Numbered from the stretch's first letter, positions 24,318 to 33,893 are shown. The stretch: DNA of 64,000 nucleotides from Candidatus Uabimicrobium amorphum (GCF_009002475.1 NZ_AP019860.1:4836001-4900000); one strand, 5' to 3'. A program made the numbers and translations. The notes: generated from the sequence alone by a model not told the origin.

Positions 24318-26855
24318 ATGAGAAATCTACTCATTGTATCGCTATCCCTATTTTTTATTGGGCAAGTTATGGCCAAGGATTTTAGCCGTAGTGATAAGAA
24401 AAAAATAGATAAGGCCTTTGTTGGGGCAAAACTAGCCGAAGAGGGAAAGACAGGAGCTGATTTTAAAAAAGGCTACAAGACCGTCAAGAGTGCACTTAAA
24501 AGTTTAAAGCGTAAGTATGCAGATCATCCACAAGTTTTAGAACTTGAAAAAAGATTTGTCGAACTTGAAAAGCTAGTACCTCATGAGAATGCCCGTGCAG
24601 ACTTAGAGAAAAGTCTGAAGAAAATGAAGAACAATCTAAAAAAAGTTGCTGGCGGGGTAGCGTCTGCAAAGAAAAAATTGCAAAAAGACACCACGGCTGT
24701 GCAAACAAGCATGGTACATTTAAAAATGACAAAAAATGCTCGTTTTGCAAACAACATCTCTGTTGCGGAAAAGGCACTTGCTGAGGCTAAGGAACACGGT
24801 GTAGAACTTCGTTCTGAAGAACAAGTGATCGAAGAGATTAAGTTAGAACAATCGATGCTCAATTTGACAAGATCACAGTTAAGTGCGATCAAGAAAATAG
24901 AAAAAGCCATTGCAAAAGCCGAGAAAAAAGATGAATTTGCGCAGATCAAAAAAGAGATGGACAATGCGCGAAAATTGTTAGAACCTTTGTCTGAGGCATT
25001 GGCCGACAATTTAAAAGTGAAAAGTTTGCAAGAAAGATGCGATAATCTGGAAGACAAGCTGGCGTCTAGTAAGGTGGCGTTTGATCTTCGCGGTGATTTG
25101 AAGAAATTAGATGCCAATTTAAAATCCGCAGAGAAAGCCAAAGACTTTGATAAAATTGACCGCGCTGTTTCCAGTGCTAAGTCGATATTGGCTAAAATTG
25201 GGCAAAAAGACCTGACTGACAATGAAGAGATTGAGAAACAAATAGATGCGTACAAAGAACGCGTAGAAGGTCTAGAAGACAAATACAACAGTCTAAAGCT
25301 CGTATCGGAAACCAAGGATGATATGAAAAAATTGTCTTACAAAATACCTTTTGCAGAAAAGTCTTTTGACTATCGCAAAGTGAAAAGTTCTATGGAAGAG
25401 GCAAAACCTGTTTTGACAAAACTCAACAATAAAGACAATCTCCAAGACAATGAAGAAATTGCCGCGGCAGTAAAAGATTACACGCAACGTTTTGCCAAGT
25501 TGGAAGAGAAAATTGTTTTTTGCAAAAAACAATATGATCTTAGCGAAGAAGTAGAGCAACTAGATCGCGATATGAGGGACTTGTTCCGTGCCGTAGAACG
25601 CGCTTTGGAACAGAAACAGTTGCCCATCACCGCAAGTAGCGATAAATACCAGATTATGGGGAACGCAAAAGCATTCAAGGAAGCAATTGTCTTAACTCCA
25701 CAACATAGAAAGAAGTACAGTGAGCAGATGGCTCATGTGAAAAAAGAGATGGAGATTTTGCAGAAAAGAAATGGGGAAGCATTTTCACGAACAATTGGTG
25801 AATCTCGTGAGCTTGTTGATGCATGGCAGCATGCTATGGATAGTGAAAAGCCTCTTTTCGATCACGGTATGATGCAGGCAAAGCAACTTGAAGCTGAACA
25901 ACAAAAAGGAATGCAGGCTCTTTACACAAAAATAGGAAGTTTTAAAGTGTACCCTAAAGAACACTTAAAAGAGTTAGAGACATTCCTGACAGAGACATCC
26001 ACCAACGTTTGGTCGTACATGTCTCCTTTTAACGAGCATAAAGACTTTAGTGCTCTTGTCAAAAAGAGCAATACCTGTCACGAAAATGGCAAAAAATATT
26101 TTGAATTGATTCGCGCTACAAAGTACATACACTCTAGTTTAGGTAGTGGAGATTTGGGCATCGCAAAGTATCGTTTTAAAGAGGTGCGCAATACCCAACA
26201 TGAAGAATCTAAGAAAATCATCGCTTTTTACGACAATTATCTAAAACGTTGGGAAGCTGCGAAAAAAGACTTAAACAAAATATATTCTACGATGTTGGGG
26301 CGTTTGGCAAAGTCTTCTGGCTCTCTAAACAGTGGATTTGAGAAATTCCGCGGTAAGTTTACAATAATACCTGCAAATAGACTCCTTATTATTAAAGATT
26401 TGAACGCAAATGCAGGTAAGGCAATTAAAGATATGACCCGCGAAAGTCTCAGTTATTCTACGGCATGGAAGTTAAATCATGGCAATGATCTTTTTTACTA
26501 CGCTTTAGATCCAGCGCTAGCGCAGCGTGCCGCGGTTTTTTATCAGCAGCTCAAAGAAAAATTCAATGGATACCGATTGCAAGTGGCAAAAAAACACACA
26601 GTCGAAGAGCGTGGTTTACCATATTGGAGATCACCTGGGTATTTGCATATGGACATGGTTGCTGTTGTGGATACTACCGTGAATCATACCCCAAGAATTG
26701 CGATTAAGGACCAAACGGGAACAATTAAAGGGTATGTAGATGGCACTACTATCCAAATTGTTAAAGTTCGCGTTGTGGGATATCGAAGTAAATATTTTAC
26801 AATGTGGCAAAACAGTCCACAGCAACAAGCCGATGTTTCTGGACTTTATAGATAG
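24318..26855 (+). CDS. long secreted helical-repeat protein
   Basis: 845 aa. Signal peptide MRNLLIVSLSLFFIGQVMA, RBS AGGAG. Residues about 25-420 are almost entirely Lys/Glu/Leu helices. They form tandem ~75-residue units each carrying a K(L)xxxLxxAEK...KDF pattern, a 'DNEEI' turn and a 'LEDKYNSLK'-type end; at least two adjacent units (about 255-330 and 335-410) align clearly. The remainder is helical, with a small C-terminal beta domain after RGLPYWRSPGY. I do not recognise a family. It looks like an extended rod or scaffold in the envelope. A strong terminator follows. Confidence 0.75.
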   Translation: MRNLLIVSLSLFFIGQVMAKDFSRSDKKKIDKAFVGAKLAEEGKTGADFKKGYKTVKSALKSLKRKYADHPQVLELEKRFVELEKLVPHENARADLEKSLKKMKNNLKKVAGGVASAKKKLQKDTTAVQTSMVHLKMTKNARFANNISVAEKALAEAKEHGVELRSEEQVIEEIKLEQSMLNLTRSQLSAIKKIEKAIAKAEKKDEFAQIKKEMDNARKLLEPLSEALADNLKVKSLQERCDNLEDKLASSKVAFDLRGDLKKLDANLKSAEKAKDFDKIDRAVSSAKSILAKIGQKDLTDNEEIEKQIDAYKERVEGLEDKYNSLKLVSETKDDMKKLSYKIPFAEKSFDYRKVKSSMEEAKPVLTKLNNKDNLQDNEEIAAAVKDYTQRFAKLEEKIVFCKKQYDLSEEVEQLDRDMRDLFRAVERALEQKQLPITASSDKYQIMGNAKAFKEAIVLTPQHRKKYSEQMAHVKKEMEILQKRNGEAFSRTIGESRELVDAWQHAMDSEKPLFDHGMMQAKQLEAEQQKGMQALYTKIGSFKVYPKEHLKELETFLTETSTNVWSYMSPFNEHKDFSALVKKSNTCHENGKKYFELIRATKYIHSSLGSGDLGIAKYRFKEVRNTQHEESKKIIAFYDNYLKRWEAAKKDLNKIYSTMLGRLAKSSGSLNSGFEKFRGKFTIIPANRLLIIKDLNANAGKAIKDMTRESLSYSTAWKLNHGNDLFYYALDPALAQRAAVFYQQLKEKFNGYRLQVAKKHTVEERGLPYWRSPGYLHMDMVAVVDTTVNHTPRIAIKDQTGTIKGYVDGTTIQIVKVRVVGYRSKYFTMWQNSPQQQADVSGLYR

Positions 26856-26862
26856 TATATTG

Positions 26863-26972
26863 CAGCAGAGTTCATCCATTGACTTAAGTTCCACTCTACT
26901 CTGCTGTGCTTAAATTGATTATGTGAATAGTTTGTTCTTTTAGCCCAAAGGCAATTGCCTTTGGGCTTTTTT
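26863..26972 (+). terminator. hairpin plus strong rho-independent terminator
   Basis: CAGCAGAGT (26863-26871) can pair with ACTCTGCTG (26898-26906). Further on, AGCCCAAAGGC (26942-26952) and GCCTTTGGGCT (26957-26967) form an 11-bp stem over AATT, followed by T6. The second structure is a textbook terminator for the secreted-protein pair. Confidence 0.9.
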
Positions 26973-26997
26973 GTTCGGGGGATCTACAACAGGAATC

Positions 26998-27026
26998 TTG
27001 ATAAATTGTGAAATTTATGCTATGAT
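26998..27026 (+). promoter_or_regulatory. sigma-70-type promoter of the FHA gene
   Basis: TTGATA (26998-27003), a 17-bp spacer and TATGAT (27021-27026) match the housekeeping consensus with one mismatch in each hexamer. Transcription would start near 27033, leaving a ~64-nt leader before the ATG at 27097. It lies just downstream of a strong terminator. Confidence 0.65.
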
Positions 27027-27096
27027 ATTTTTTGAACTTATTCGCTTTGTGTAAATTATGGACAAACTATACTACATAATCTGAGTGTGATTAATT

Positions 27097-27942
27097 ATGG
27101 AATTTAAAACATTTGATGAATTACCAGAACTTCCAGATGAACATACACCGCAAGATGATACTCCGCGACCAATACTGGAAGAAGTAAGATCACTTCGCAA
27201 ACATGTAATACCTCGTTATCCTATGTTTATTGGTCGTGATCGACAAGCATATGTATGTGTTCCTGTTTCTGCCGTTTCGCGAAAGCACGCTAAGGTATTT
27301 GAAAAAGAAGGTGTTTTCTATATTCAGGACCTGGGAAGTATTAATGGTACATATGTAAATGGTAAACGCGTACTCGATCCCGTTCCTTTAAAGCCCGGTG
27401 ATCGGATTAAAATTAGCGTTACAAAACAATACAAAAATGGTGCCAAGGAATTTGAGTTTAAACACGATTTGTCTCAGCAAGAGGAATTACAAAAAGATCG
27501 AGAAATGCTACTAGAGGATGTGCAAATTTTTGCTGATGATGAAAGTTCTTCTGGTAACGTGTTGATAAAAGATTGTTTATTCTATGTTTCAAAAAAAGAT
27601 ATTGTTTCTGTGATAAAGGCGGAACCGCCTCGGCGTATAGCTGTTTCACAAATTAGTTTTCGTAAAGCGAAAGTTAGTTTTCATTCACTTTGCCCGTATA
27701 AGGTAAAAGACCAGCTGATTCTCTCTGTAGAACATCCGCAGTTACCCAAAAATATGAAAGCACAATTGCGCGTTGTAGAGACTGAAGAACAAGAACATTA
27801 TGGTATTACTACTCATCATTGCGAAATGCTGAAACTTTCGGATGACGACAAACGAGCTTTTCGCGATAAGATCGATGCATCTCCTTTGATTTGCTACATT
27901 AGCAGTAAAACTATTGAAAATGCGCTAGAAACAGATTCATAG
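27097..27942 (+). CDS. FHA-domain protein with a PilZ-like C-terminal region
   Basis: 281 aa, no signal or TM. The FHA domain spans about 35-125 with the phospho-Thr-binding motifs IGRD, SRKHAKV and GSINGTYVNGKRV; Arg, Ser and Asn of the binding site are all present. Residues about 165-270 (RRIAVSQISFRKAKVSFHSL, then QLRVVETEEQEHYGITTHH) have the layout of a PilZ-type beta barrel, but the c-di-GMP RxxxR/DxSxxG residues are not convincingly there, so that call is tentative. It probably reads Thr-phosphorylated partners of the window's kinases. A near-consensus promoter lies upstream; the next gene starts 13 bp downstream. Confidence 0.85.
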   Translation: MEFKTFDELPELPDEHTPQDDTPRPILEEVRSLRKHVIPRYPMFIGRDRQAYVCVPVSAVSRKHAKVFEKEGVFYIQDLGSINGTYVNGKRVLDPVPLKPGDRIKISVTKQYKNGAKEFEFKHDLSQQEELQKDREMLLEDVQIFADDESSSGNVLIKDCLFYVSKKDIVSVIKAEPPRRIAVSQISFRKAKVSFHSLCPYKVKDQLILSVEHPQLPKNMKAQLRVVETEEQEHYGITTHHCEMLKLSDDDKRAFRDKIDASPLICYISSKTIENALETDS

Positions 27943-27955
27943 AAAGGGAATAAAC

Positions 27956-28588
27956 TTGTCTTTTAATGCTGCAATACACTCATTTAGAGTTGTTCATAAA
28001 AAAATGGACGCGAATCACTATTTTGCGTCAAAAGAAAACCGAAAAGAATTGGTGGCGGAAATCAAGAAAGCCGTCAAGTGGGAAACAGGAAAAGATTATA
28101 TTTGTGACGAAGATAGTAAAAAATGTGCGGCTTTTCTGACCATTGAGCGCAATAACTTTTTAAACGATATTCAAGAATACGCAGCTGGGCAAGAAAATAG
28201 AAATTTAGAAGCTGTGTATATGGGAAAACAGCAGTCATGCTATTCTCACCTTATTGAAATTCAAAATAGTATTGGTATATTTTTACCCATCTTTTTCTTT
28301 TTTCCCTTACATATTTCTACAAAAAGCCATGCTCTTCCCATTTTTATTGGTAGTTCTATAAAACTTCATAGTGAACTTACACGGCTTAATAAACAATTGA
28401 AGGCAAAAGAAAATACTGTTCTGGATGAAGAGATAACGCCATTTTTAGAAGCGACAGAAGAAGATGTAGAAGATTATGAATTCCAGCATGATGGAGTTGA
28501 TACATTTTGGCCGTGCTTTAATTATTTGGTTCTTAGTATGTTGGCAAAACGTTCTGTTGCAACAAAGTCACCTATTTTTATTTTTTAG
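27956..28588 (+). CDS. hypothetical protein downstream of the FHA gene
   Basis: 210 aa with a TTG start at 27956 after GAAAGGGAATAAAC; an in-frame ATG at 28004 is an alternative. Mixed charged helices are interrupted by one hydrophobic stretch at about 100-117 (SIGIFLPIFFFFPLHIS), too short and Phe/Pro-rich to call a TM with certainty. I recognise no domain. It is probably co-transcribed with the FHA gene and ends before a bidirectional terminator. Confidence 0.6.
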   Translation: MSFNAAIHSFRVVHKKMDANHYFASKENRKELVAEIKKAVKWETGKDYICDEDSKKCAAFLTIERNNFLNDIQEYAAGQENRNLEAVYMGKQQSCYSHLIEIQNSIGIFLPIFFFFPLHISTKSHALPIFIGSSIKLHSELTRLNKQLKAKENTVLDEEITPFLEATEEDVEDYEFQHDGVDTFWPCFNYLVLSMLAKRSVATKSPIFIF

Positions 28589-28606
28589 TATTTTAAAATA
28601 AAATCC

Positions 28607-28643
28607 CAGGTATCATCCCTGGTTTGACTAGGGATGATACCTG
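28607..28643. terminator. bidirectional terminator between convergent genes
   Basis: CAGGTATCATCCCT (28607-28620) pairs perfectly with AGGGATGATACCTG (28630-28643) over 9 nt. A/T-rich tracts on both sides give a U run in either direction. Its GGTATCATCCCT core is shared with the repeat at 52038. Confidence 0.85.
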
Positions 28644-28650
28644 AAAGTTT

Positions 28651-29517
28651 TTATTTACTATCTACAGGTCTCTTGATAAAACGAGTCACTTCAAGATCAT
28701 CGTTCATGCATTCCAAAATACCATAGCGCGACCCTAAGCGATAGTAAGTATCGCGTAACATGAAATCAGCATCAGGTGCTGTTGTTTGTTGTTTTAACAC
28801 AACGCGTTTTTTTCCGCTGTACTCGACTACCATACGCACCCATTTGATGAATGCCGGATGTCCAACGGCTTTTCCGTATACTCTCGCCTTAGGTTTGAAT
28901 AAATTTCCTTTGCCAAAAGCCCAGCGTGTTAGTTCAAAATTAACATTGCGTAACTGTGGACTTTGTTTACTTTGCTGGTGGTAGAAACCGCTTTGTGCAT
29001 TTTGTTTGATGTAATCGTAACTTGCCATGATGGTTTTTGCACCGTCTTTAACGATAAAATAACGCGCATCGCGATCAAACCCTGTAACAACAACACCTCG
29101 CAAATCGATGTTTTTATCACGAGCACTTACATTTACGATGTTACCGATATTTTGTTGCCAGAATTGCGAAATGTTTAAAAAAACAAGTATCTTTTTGTTG
29201 CTTAGCAATAAAGACTCCAGGTAGCGATCGTTTTGCGCTTGCTTTTTGGACAACGAATAAAAATATTGTTCGCTCTCTGTGAAGTATGCGTTTAGGTAGT
29301 TGTCGATGCTTTTTTCGCCACGAAAATCGGCATATGTTGCAGGTAAGCTTACATACGATGCGACTTGTGGATAGTTTCCACCATTTATATAGTCATGTAA
29401 ATCTTTTTGAACGTGATCGATCATTGCAGAGGAATGTTCAACAATGAAGTCATTTTGCTTCTCGTCAGCAAAACACATTGTGAGTAGTAATGCGATAATT
29501 AGAGTAATTTTATTCAC
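28651..29517 (-). CDS. secreted protein with a weak papain-fold resemblance
   Basis: 288 aa starting with GTG at 29517, whose G is the last base of the upstream TAG stop, a coupled arrangement. Signal peptide MNKITLIIALLLTMCFA. The stretch VVVTGFDRDARYFIVKDG followed by SYDYI (about 150-190) resembles the region after the catalytic His in bacterial C1A peptidases (VGYDD..GYFIVKNSWG), but there is no upstream QGxCGSCW motif, no His before the Val run and no NSWG. If the homology is real, the protein is inactive. Treat function as unknown. It pairs with the HDAC-family gene. Confidence 0.65.
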   Translation of the reverse strand: MNKITLIIALLLTMCFADEKQNDFIVEHSSAMIDHVQKDLHDYINGGNYPQVASYVSLPATYADFRGEKSIDNYLNAYFTESEQYFYSLSKKQAQNDRYLESLLLSNKKILVFLNISQFWQQNIGNIVNVSARDKNIDLRGVVVTGFDRDARYFIVKDGAKTIMASYDYIKQNAQSGFYHQQSKQSPQLRNVNFELTRWAFGKGNLFKPKARVYGKAVGHPAFIKWVRMVVEYSGKKRVVLKQQTTAPDADFMLRDTYYRLGSRYGILECMNDDLEVTRFIKRPVDSK

Positions 29518-30446
29518 TATGAGTCCTTTCCACGAAAATTTTCAACGATAGACTCTGCAACAATTGCGGCAGAGTCTTTGTGATAACCTCCCGATAAAGT
29601 CATGATAATCGGTACATTTATTTTTTTTGCAAATTCAAATACCATTTTATCTCGTTTTTGTATGGCATCTGCTGAAATTTGAATCTCTGTGAGTGGGTCT
29701 TTTTCGTAAATATCTGTTCCTGCGTTAAAGAATAAAGCTTGTGGTGCAAATTCTTCGATGGCTGGGAATGCACGATCCGTTATGAGACCCAAATATTCAT
29801 CGTCACTAGATTTTCCTTTAATCGGTATATCTAGAGCTGTGTATTTTTTAGCTTCGAGATCACTGGGAAATGGGATGTCGTTGTATATATCGACAAGAAA
29901 AATATCCTCATCTTTTGGAAAAGCACGCGCTGTTCCATTACCCTGATGCGCATCTAAATCGATAATCGCGATACGCTGTATTTGTTTGTGCTCGCGTAAT
30001 TCCTGAATTGCTATGGGAATGTCTGGATAAACACAAGAACCTTCACCACCATCAAACCATGCATGGTGATAGCCACCGCCGACATTAACACTTCTTTGGT
30101 GTTCACAAGCTGCAAATGCCGCCGCTACCGTACCACAAGAAGCAAACAGCAAAGGATTACATAAATATTTTTTGATTAAACGATAGGGGAATAATTTTAT
30201 AAAATCGAGATTAATACATACGGCTAGCCATTTGGAATTTGAGCATTTTTGGATGTATTTTTCTGTTAGATGTTTGAATACTAATTTTTCATCAAAGTTT
30301 GGAGATAAAAAGCGTGTTTTGTCAAAGCCGTTTTGTTGTAGAGTTTTCTGTATGCGTACAAACTTATCTACGGGAAATTTATGCAGTTTTTCTAAACCAA
30401 AAAAAGAGACATTGTATCCAGGGTGATAAACAATATTTTGTGCCAT
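29517..30446 (-). CDS. histone-deacetylase-family (arginase-fold) deacetylase
   Basis: 309 aa. Motifs of the HDAC/AcuC/APAH superfamily are complete: GGGYHHAW with the His pair near 120-125, DLDAHQGNGT with two metal ligands near 155-164, FNAGTDIYEKDPL with the third Asp near 234-246, and TLSGGYH near 283-289. Length and the single-domain form resemble class IV (HDAC11-like) bacterial proteins. Such zinc enzymes remove acetyl or longer acyl groups from lysines, polyamines or small molecules; the substrate here is unknown. Its stop overlaps the GTG of the following secreted protein by 1 nt. The upstream vWA-like gene is 16 bp away on the same strand. Confidence 0.92.
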   Translation of the reverse strand: MAQNIVYHPGYNVSFFGLEKLHKFPVDKFVRIQKTLQQNGFDKTRFLSPNFDEKLVFKHLTEKYIQKCSNSKWLAVCINLDFIKLFPYRLIKKYLCNPLLFASCGTVAAAFAACEHQRSVNVGGGYHHAWFDGGEGSCVYPDIPIAIQELREHKQIQRIAIIDLDAHQGNGTARAFPKDEDIFLVDIYNDIPFPSDLEAKKYTALDIPIKGKSSDDEYLGLITDRAFPAIEEFAPQALFFNAGTDIYEKDPLTEIQISADAIQKRDKMVFEFAKKINVPIIMTLSGGYHKDSAAIVAESIVENFRGKDS

Positions 30447-30462
30447 GGTTGATCTTTCTATT

Positions 30463-32061
30463 CTAATTTCCTGATTCCTGTAAGTTACCCTCCGCGGAGT
30501 TCGTCAGTACTCTTGTCGGAGGTTCTTGTGGTTTCTTTTTGGGAGTTGGTTTTGTTTTCTTCTTTGGTTTCGGCTGCGGAACAATTTTATATTCAAACGT
30601 AAGTATCGAACCTGTTTCGATACTATATCCCCAGGGGGTACCTCTGTACATAGCGCGGTAACTATTGAGTTTTTCAAGTGTTTTGTCTACGATTTTCCGC
30701 TCTACTTTGCTGATTTTTGCTTTGCTACTAAGGCCGTTAGAAAAGCTACCAATTGTTTTTACGCGTATGGATACTTGTTGCTTTTTGCGAAAATCACGGC
30801 GTAATTTTTTTTGCATGCTATTTATTTCTAGAACTACTTTGAGGTATTGCTGCAAGTGAAATTCTGACTTTAAGAGGTTGCAATAAAGTAAGTTCAAGTT
30901 TGCGCATTCACGGTTGCGTTGCTCATCTATTTTCTTTGTGGCGTACTCGATTTTTTTCTTGATGTTGCGTATTAAGTTGATTTTGGCACTTGTCGTTTTT
31001 ACGGCAGTTTTTATCTGACCCAGAGATTTAAATGTGTACGTCAAAGCTGTTACTTTGGCTGTTCTTTGTTTATTTTCGCTGATTTGAAAAGAAATTTTAT
31101 ATGGAGAACGGTAACTTGAGATTCCGTTGCGTGAGGCCAATTCGTTCCAGTATTTATAAGTTATTTTGGAAAGATTTTTACGCAGCGCTAACGTGTAATC
31201 AGAGCGTGACTGCCATTTGGGACGATAGTGACTTAAATTATAGTAGCGATAACCCGAAGACGATTTTCCTGAGCTAGAAGATGTACTACGCGTAGGTGTA
31301 TATATATAGTACCAGCCATTTAATTGCGAGACAAGTCTAGAAAGTCCATAAAATCCAAATCCTGAAGGGAAAAATGTATTTTGCTTTTGTCCATTGATGT
31401 AAAAACTCGATGGGAGTGTAATCCAACTCCACATGCTTTCATCAACAGGAACTTCAGGACCACGGAATTGAAATTTCGGATTTTTTAGCTTTTTTTGTAT
31501 GGAGTAATAATCAGAAAATACTGCCTCAAGAGATACAACATAGAGATTGTAGTCGCTTTGCTTGAGTGTGCTAAGAGTCTCTTCCAACTTGTCTTCGTTT
31601 TCCCAAGGGGATAATGTGACATAACAAATCGATTTTTTCCCCGGAAACGTAGCATATTTTTGCGCAATGCGCCTGAGTGGAAGTAAACGATTCTTGTATG
31701 CGTTGATCCCTTTTGCGTATTGCAGATCGTTTAAAAAGCGAATGACTTTGTCGGGACTATTTGTGACATCTAAGGAAAATTCCGTTTCTTTTTTGATCAC
31801 AGCAACCGCCATCGATAGGTCTTTAATACCACAGTCGTAAAAATAGTTTATTTCGCTTTTTAGTTGCTCAATTTCGTTTTCTAACCCAGGCGTTGCGTCA
31901 ATCAGCCAAATCATAAGGTCTTTTTCATTTGCATCTTTTTTTAATTTTGCAGCAATTCCCTGGCAAATCGAAAAGAAGTTTTTTACATTTCTAACAGTAA
32001 TTTTTTTTTCTACATCGGAAAATAGAAATGATGTAAGTAATAGAACTACGACAATTCTCAT
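30463..32061 (-). CDS. secreted von Willebrand A-like protein
   Basis: 532 aa with signal peptide MRIVVVLLLTSFLFS. Residues about 45-200 look like a vWA/Rossmann fold: LMIWLIDATPGLENEIEQLK takes the place of the DxSxS strand, then AVAVIKKETEF, SPDKVIRFLNDLQ, KSICYVTLSPWENEDKLEETL and YNLYVVSLEAVF. The MIDAS DxSxS is replaced by DATPG, so metal binding is uncertain. A Ser/Tyr-rich low-complexity patch (about 265-285), a helical part and a Pro/Lys-rich tail (about 495-515) follow. It is likely exported and may act as an adhesion or assembly scaffold. Same strand and 22 bp after the TPR-TM-vWA gene. Confidence 0.7.
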   Translation of the reverse strand: MRIVVVLLLTSFLFSDVEKKITVRNVKNFFSICQGIAAKLKKDANEKDLMIWLIDATPGLENEIEQLKSEINYFYDCGIKDLSMAVAVIKKETEFSLDVTNSPDKVIRFLNDLQYAKGINAYKNRLLPLRRIAQKYATFPGKKSICYVTLSPWENEDKLEETLSTLKQSDYNLYVVSLEAVFSDYYSIQKKLKNPKFQFRGPEVPVDESMWSWITLPSSFYINGQKQNTFFPSGFGFYGLSRLVSQLNGWYYIYTPTRSTSSSSGKSSSGYRYYNLSHYRPKWQSRSDYTLALRKNLSKITYKYWNELASRNGISSYRSPYKISFQISENKQRTAKVTALTYTFKSLGQIKTAVKTTSAKINLIRNIKKKIEYATKKIDEQRNRECANLNLLYCNLLKSEFHLQQYLKVVLEINSMQKKLRRDFRKKQQVSIRVKTIGSFSNGLSSKAKISKVERKIVDKTLEKLNSYRAMYRGTPWGYSIETGSILTFEYKIVPQPKPKKKTKPTPKKKPQEPPTRVLTNSAEGNLQESGN

Positions 32062-32083
32062 AAAATATTCCTCTCAGAGAATA

Positions 32084-33622
32084 CTAATGGCTATAAAACT
32101 TTCCTTCGCTTTGTTGTGCGAGAGCTTTTAAAAATTTAGTTGTGGAGCCCAAAGTTTGTATGGCAATTACATGAATAGGAATTTGTGAGGTATTTATTTT
32201 AGATACATGGTGTAGTATATCGCGATGCGTCACATATTTACCTATTCCCGGGGGACCATCGGCAATTAGAATAATCGTATCGGTGTTTTCCATTTTGATC
32301 GCTTTTTGCAATGCGTTATAAATGTTTGTTCCTTTTCGCGAAGTATTTTTTGTAAAAAAATTCTTTATGCCTTTTTTGGGTGCCTCTTGTAGTTTTGGAT
32401 GCCAAGTGACTATTTTGTCGCTATATAGTGTACAATTGATATTTGTATTGTTCTTATTTAAAGTAGGTAGTAGCGTTTCGAGAGCGTCCATGACTAGGTT
32501 TGTGCGCGTTTTTTTAAACTCAGGTACGTTTTTACGCATACTAAATGAATTGTCGACAACAAAGAATATATTTTTCGACTTACGCAAATCAATTTTTATA
32601 CCCATAATATCAACTATAATGGGTGGCGTTTTTTCTGTTTTTGGTTCCTTGACGACATTGGAGGCTTTCACCGTGTCGGGTTTATCTTCTAAACTTTCCA
32701 GTTTTTCCAGTTCTTCGCCAAGATCACCAATATCATCAACGGTTATTTTTTTATCCGAGGTGTTTTTCTGTGAAGTATTGTTTACAATTTCTTTGTGAGC
32801 ATCTTTAGGGGTTTCTTTTTCTGGCACATCTTGCTTTTTCGTTGGATTATCGTTTTTGGCAGAAGAACTTTCGTTGTTTCCCTGTTTTTGGTTTTCTTCC
32901 GTTGAAGGCACTTCTATATTCGCTATGGAATCAAAGTCGTTTTTCGCTGACGTATCAAAAATTGTGTTGGTTTGAGCACTTTTCTTTTGCGAATCTTTTT
33001 TGGTGACAATTTTTTTTTGAGGTAGAAATAATAACCCTACGAGTATGCCGGCTACCAACATGGCTGCCGCAATCAGAATCATTTTTTGTGGTACCTTCGT
33101 TTTTTCAGCGCTGTTGTTCTCAAGGATGTCCGTTACGGAAGACAATAATCTTTCCGTATTTGTTCGCGGAATAATCTGAGTTGTTTTTTCTTCGATAAAT
33201 CCTTCGCTATCTGCCGATTTTGAAGGGGGAGACGGTTTACTTGGTGTTAATGGCTGTATGGGTTGCGTCTCGGTATTTTCTTGGGCCACTTGCGGACTAA
33301 AATTACTTTTTGGTAGAGGTACTGTTTCGTTTTCTTCACTCATTGCGTTAATGCGCGTATACGTTTTCTCTAACATTACTTGAGCATTTTTATTGTTAGG
33401 ATCTAGTACAATTGCATGTTCAAAGTCTAGGCGTGCTCTATCTAATTCAAGGAGTTTAAAGTAGACAAAACCCCGATAGTTGTAGCATATGGCACTTTGG
33501 GGATTTAACTGGACCATTTGTTGGGAAATCTCCAAAGCAATATGCCATTTTTGTTCCCGTATAACTTTGTTGTAATTTTGAGATAGAGCCTGCATTTTTT
33601 TGGCAAGTTCTTCTTGTTTCAT
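32084..33622 (-). CDS. TPR - transmembrane - von Willebrand A protein
   Basis: About 512 aa from the ATG at 33622; a GTG seven codons upstream is less likely. N-terminal TPRs (about 15-95: WHIALEISQQMVQLNPQ, LDRARLDFEHAIVLDPNN) lie in the cytoplasm. One TM helix follows (about 185-203, MILIAAAMLVAGILVGLLF). After a ~120-residue charged, low-complexity linker comes a C-terminal vWA domain (about 340-512). It has a full MIDAS: DNSFS, the Thr in SRKGTNIYNAL, and ADGPPG. It resembles Bat-like or gliding/assembly proteins that bind partners via a divalent metal. Divergent from the FHA cluster and likely in one operon with the secreted vWA, HDAC and papain-like genes. Confidence 0.85.
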   Translation of the reverse strand: MKQEELAKKMQALSQNYNKVIREQKWHIALEISQQMVQLNPQSAICYNYRGFVYFKLLELDRARLDFEHAIVLDPNNKNAQVMLEKTYTRINAMSEENETVPLPKSNFSPQVAQENTETQPIQPLTPSKPSPPSKSADSEGFIEEKTTQIIPRTNTERLLSSVTDILENNSAEKTKVPQKMILIAAAMLVAGILVGLLFLPQKKIVTKKDSQKKSAQTNTIFDTSAKNDFDSIANIEVPSTEENQKQGNNESSSAKNDNPTKKQDVPEKETPKDAHKEIVNNTSQKNTSDKKITVDDIGDLGEELEKLESLEDKPDTVKASNVVKEPKTEKTPPIIVDIMGIKIDLRKSKNIFFVVDNSFSMRKNVPEFKKTRTNLVMDALETLLPTLNKNNTNINCTLYSDKIVTWHPKLQEAPKKGIKNFFTKNTSRKGTNIYNALQKAIKMENTDTIILIADGPPGIGKYVTHRDILHHVSKINTSQIPIHVIAIQTLGSTTKFLKALAQQSEGKFYSH

Positions 33623-33893
33623 GAATCTATAACGAGCACCCACTTTGGGAGAATCGCAACTCGAGCACCATGATACTTTTATCGAGTACGAAACTTATTT
33701 TACCTCGTATCTCCTTTCTGAAGAATAAAATATTCCCCATTATTTTATCATATCACTTTATGGTTATGGAGAAAATTTTTGCCTTTGTAAAAAAAGTGGA
33801 AAAAGATATTTCTTTATGTTATATTGACGAATATTTTTAAGAACTAAGAGCTCTTTTTTTAGTTTGGTGTAGAAATCATAAGGAAAAGTACAG

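Noticed and set aside
24581..25315. 244-codon minus-strand Ser/Phe/Leu-rich frame
   Set aside because: Antisense shadow of the coiled-coil repeat gene at 24318.
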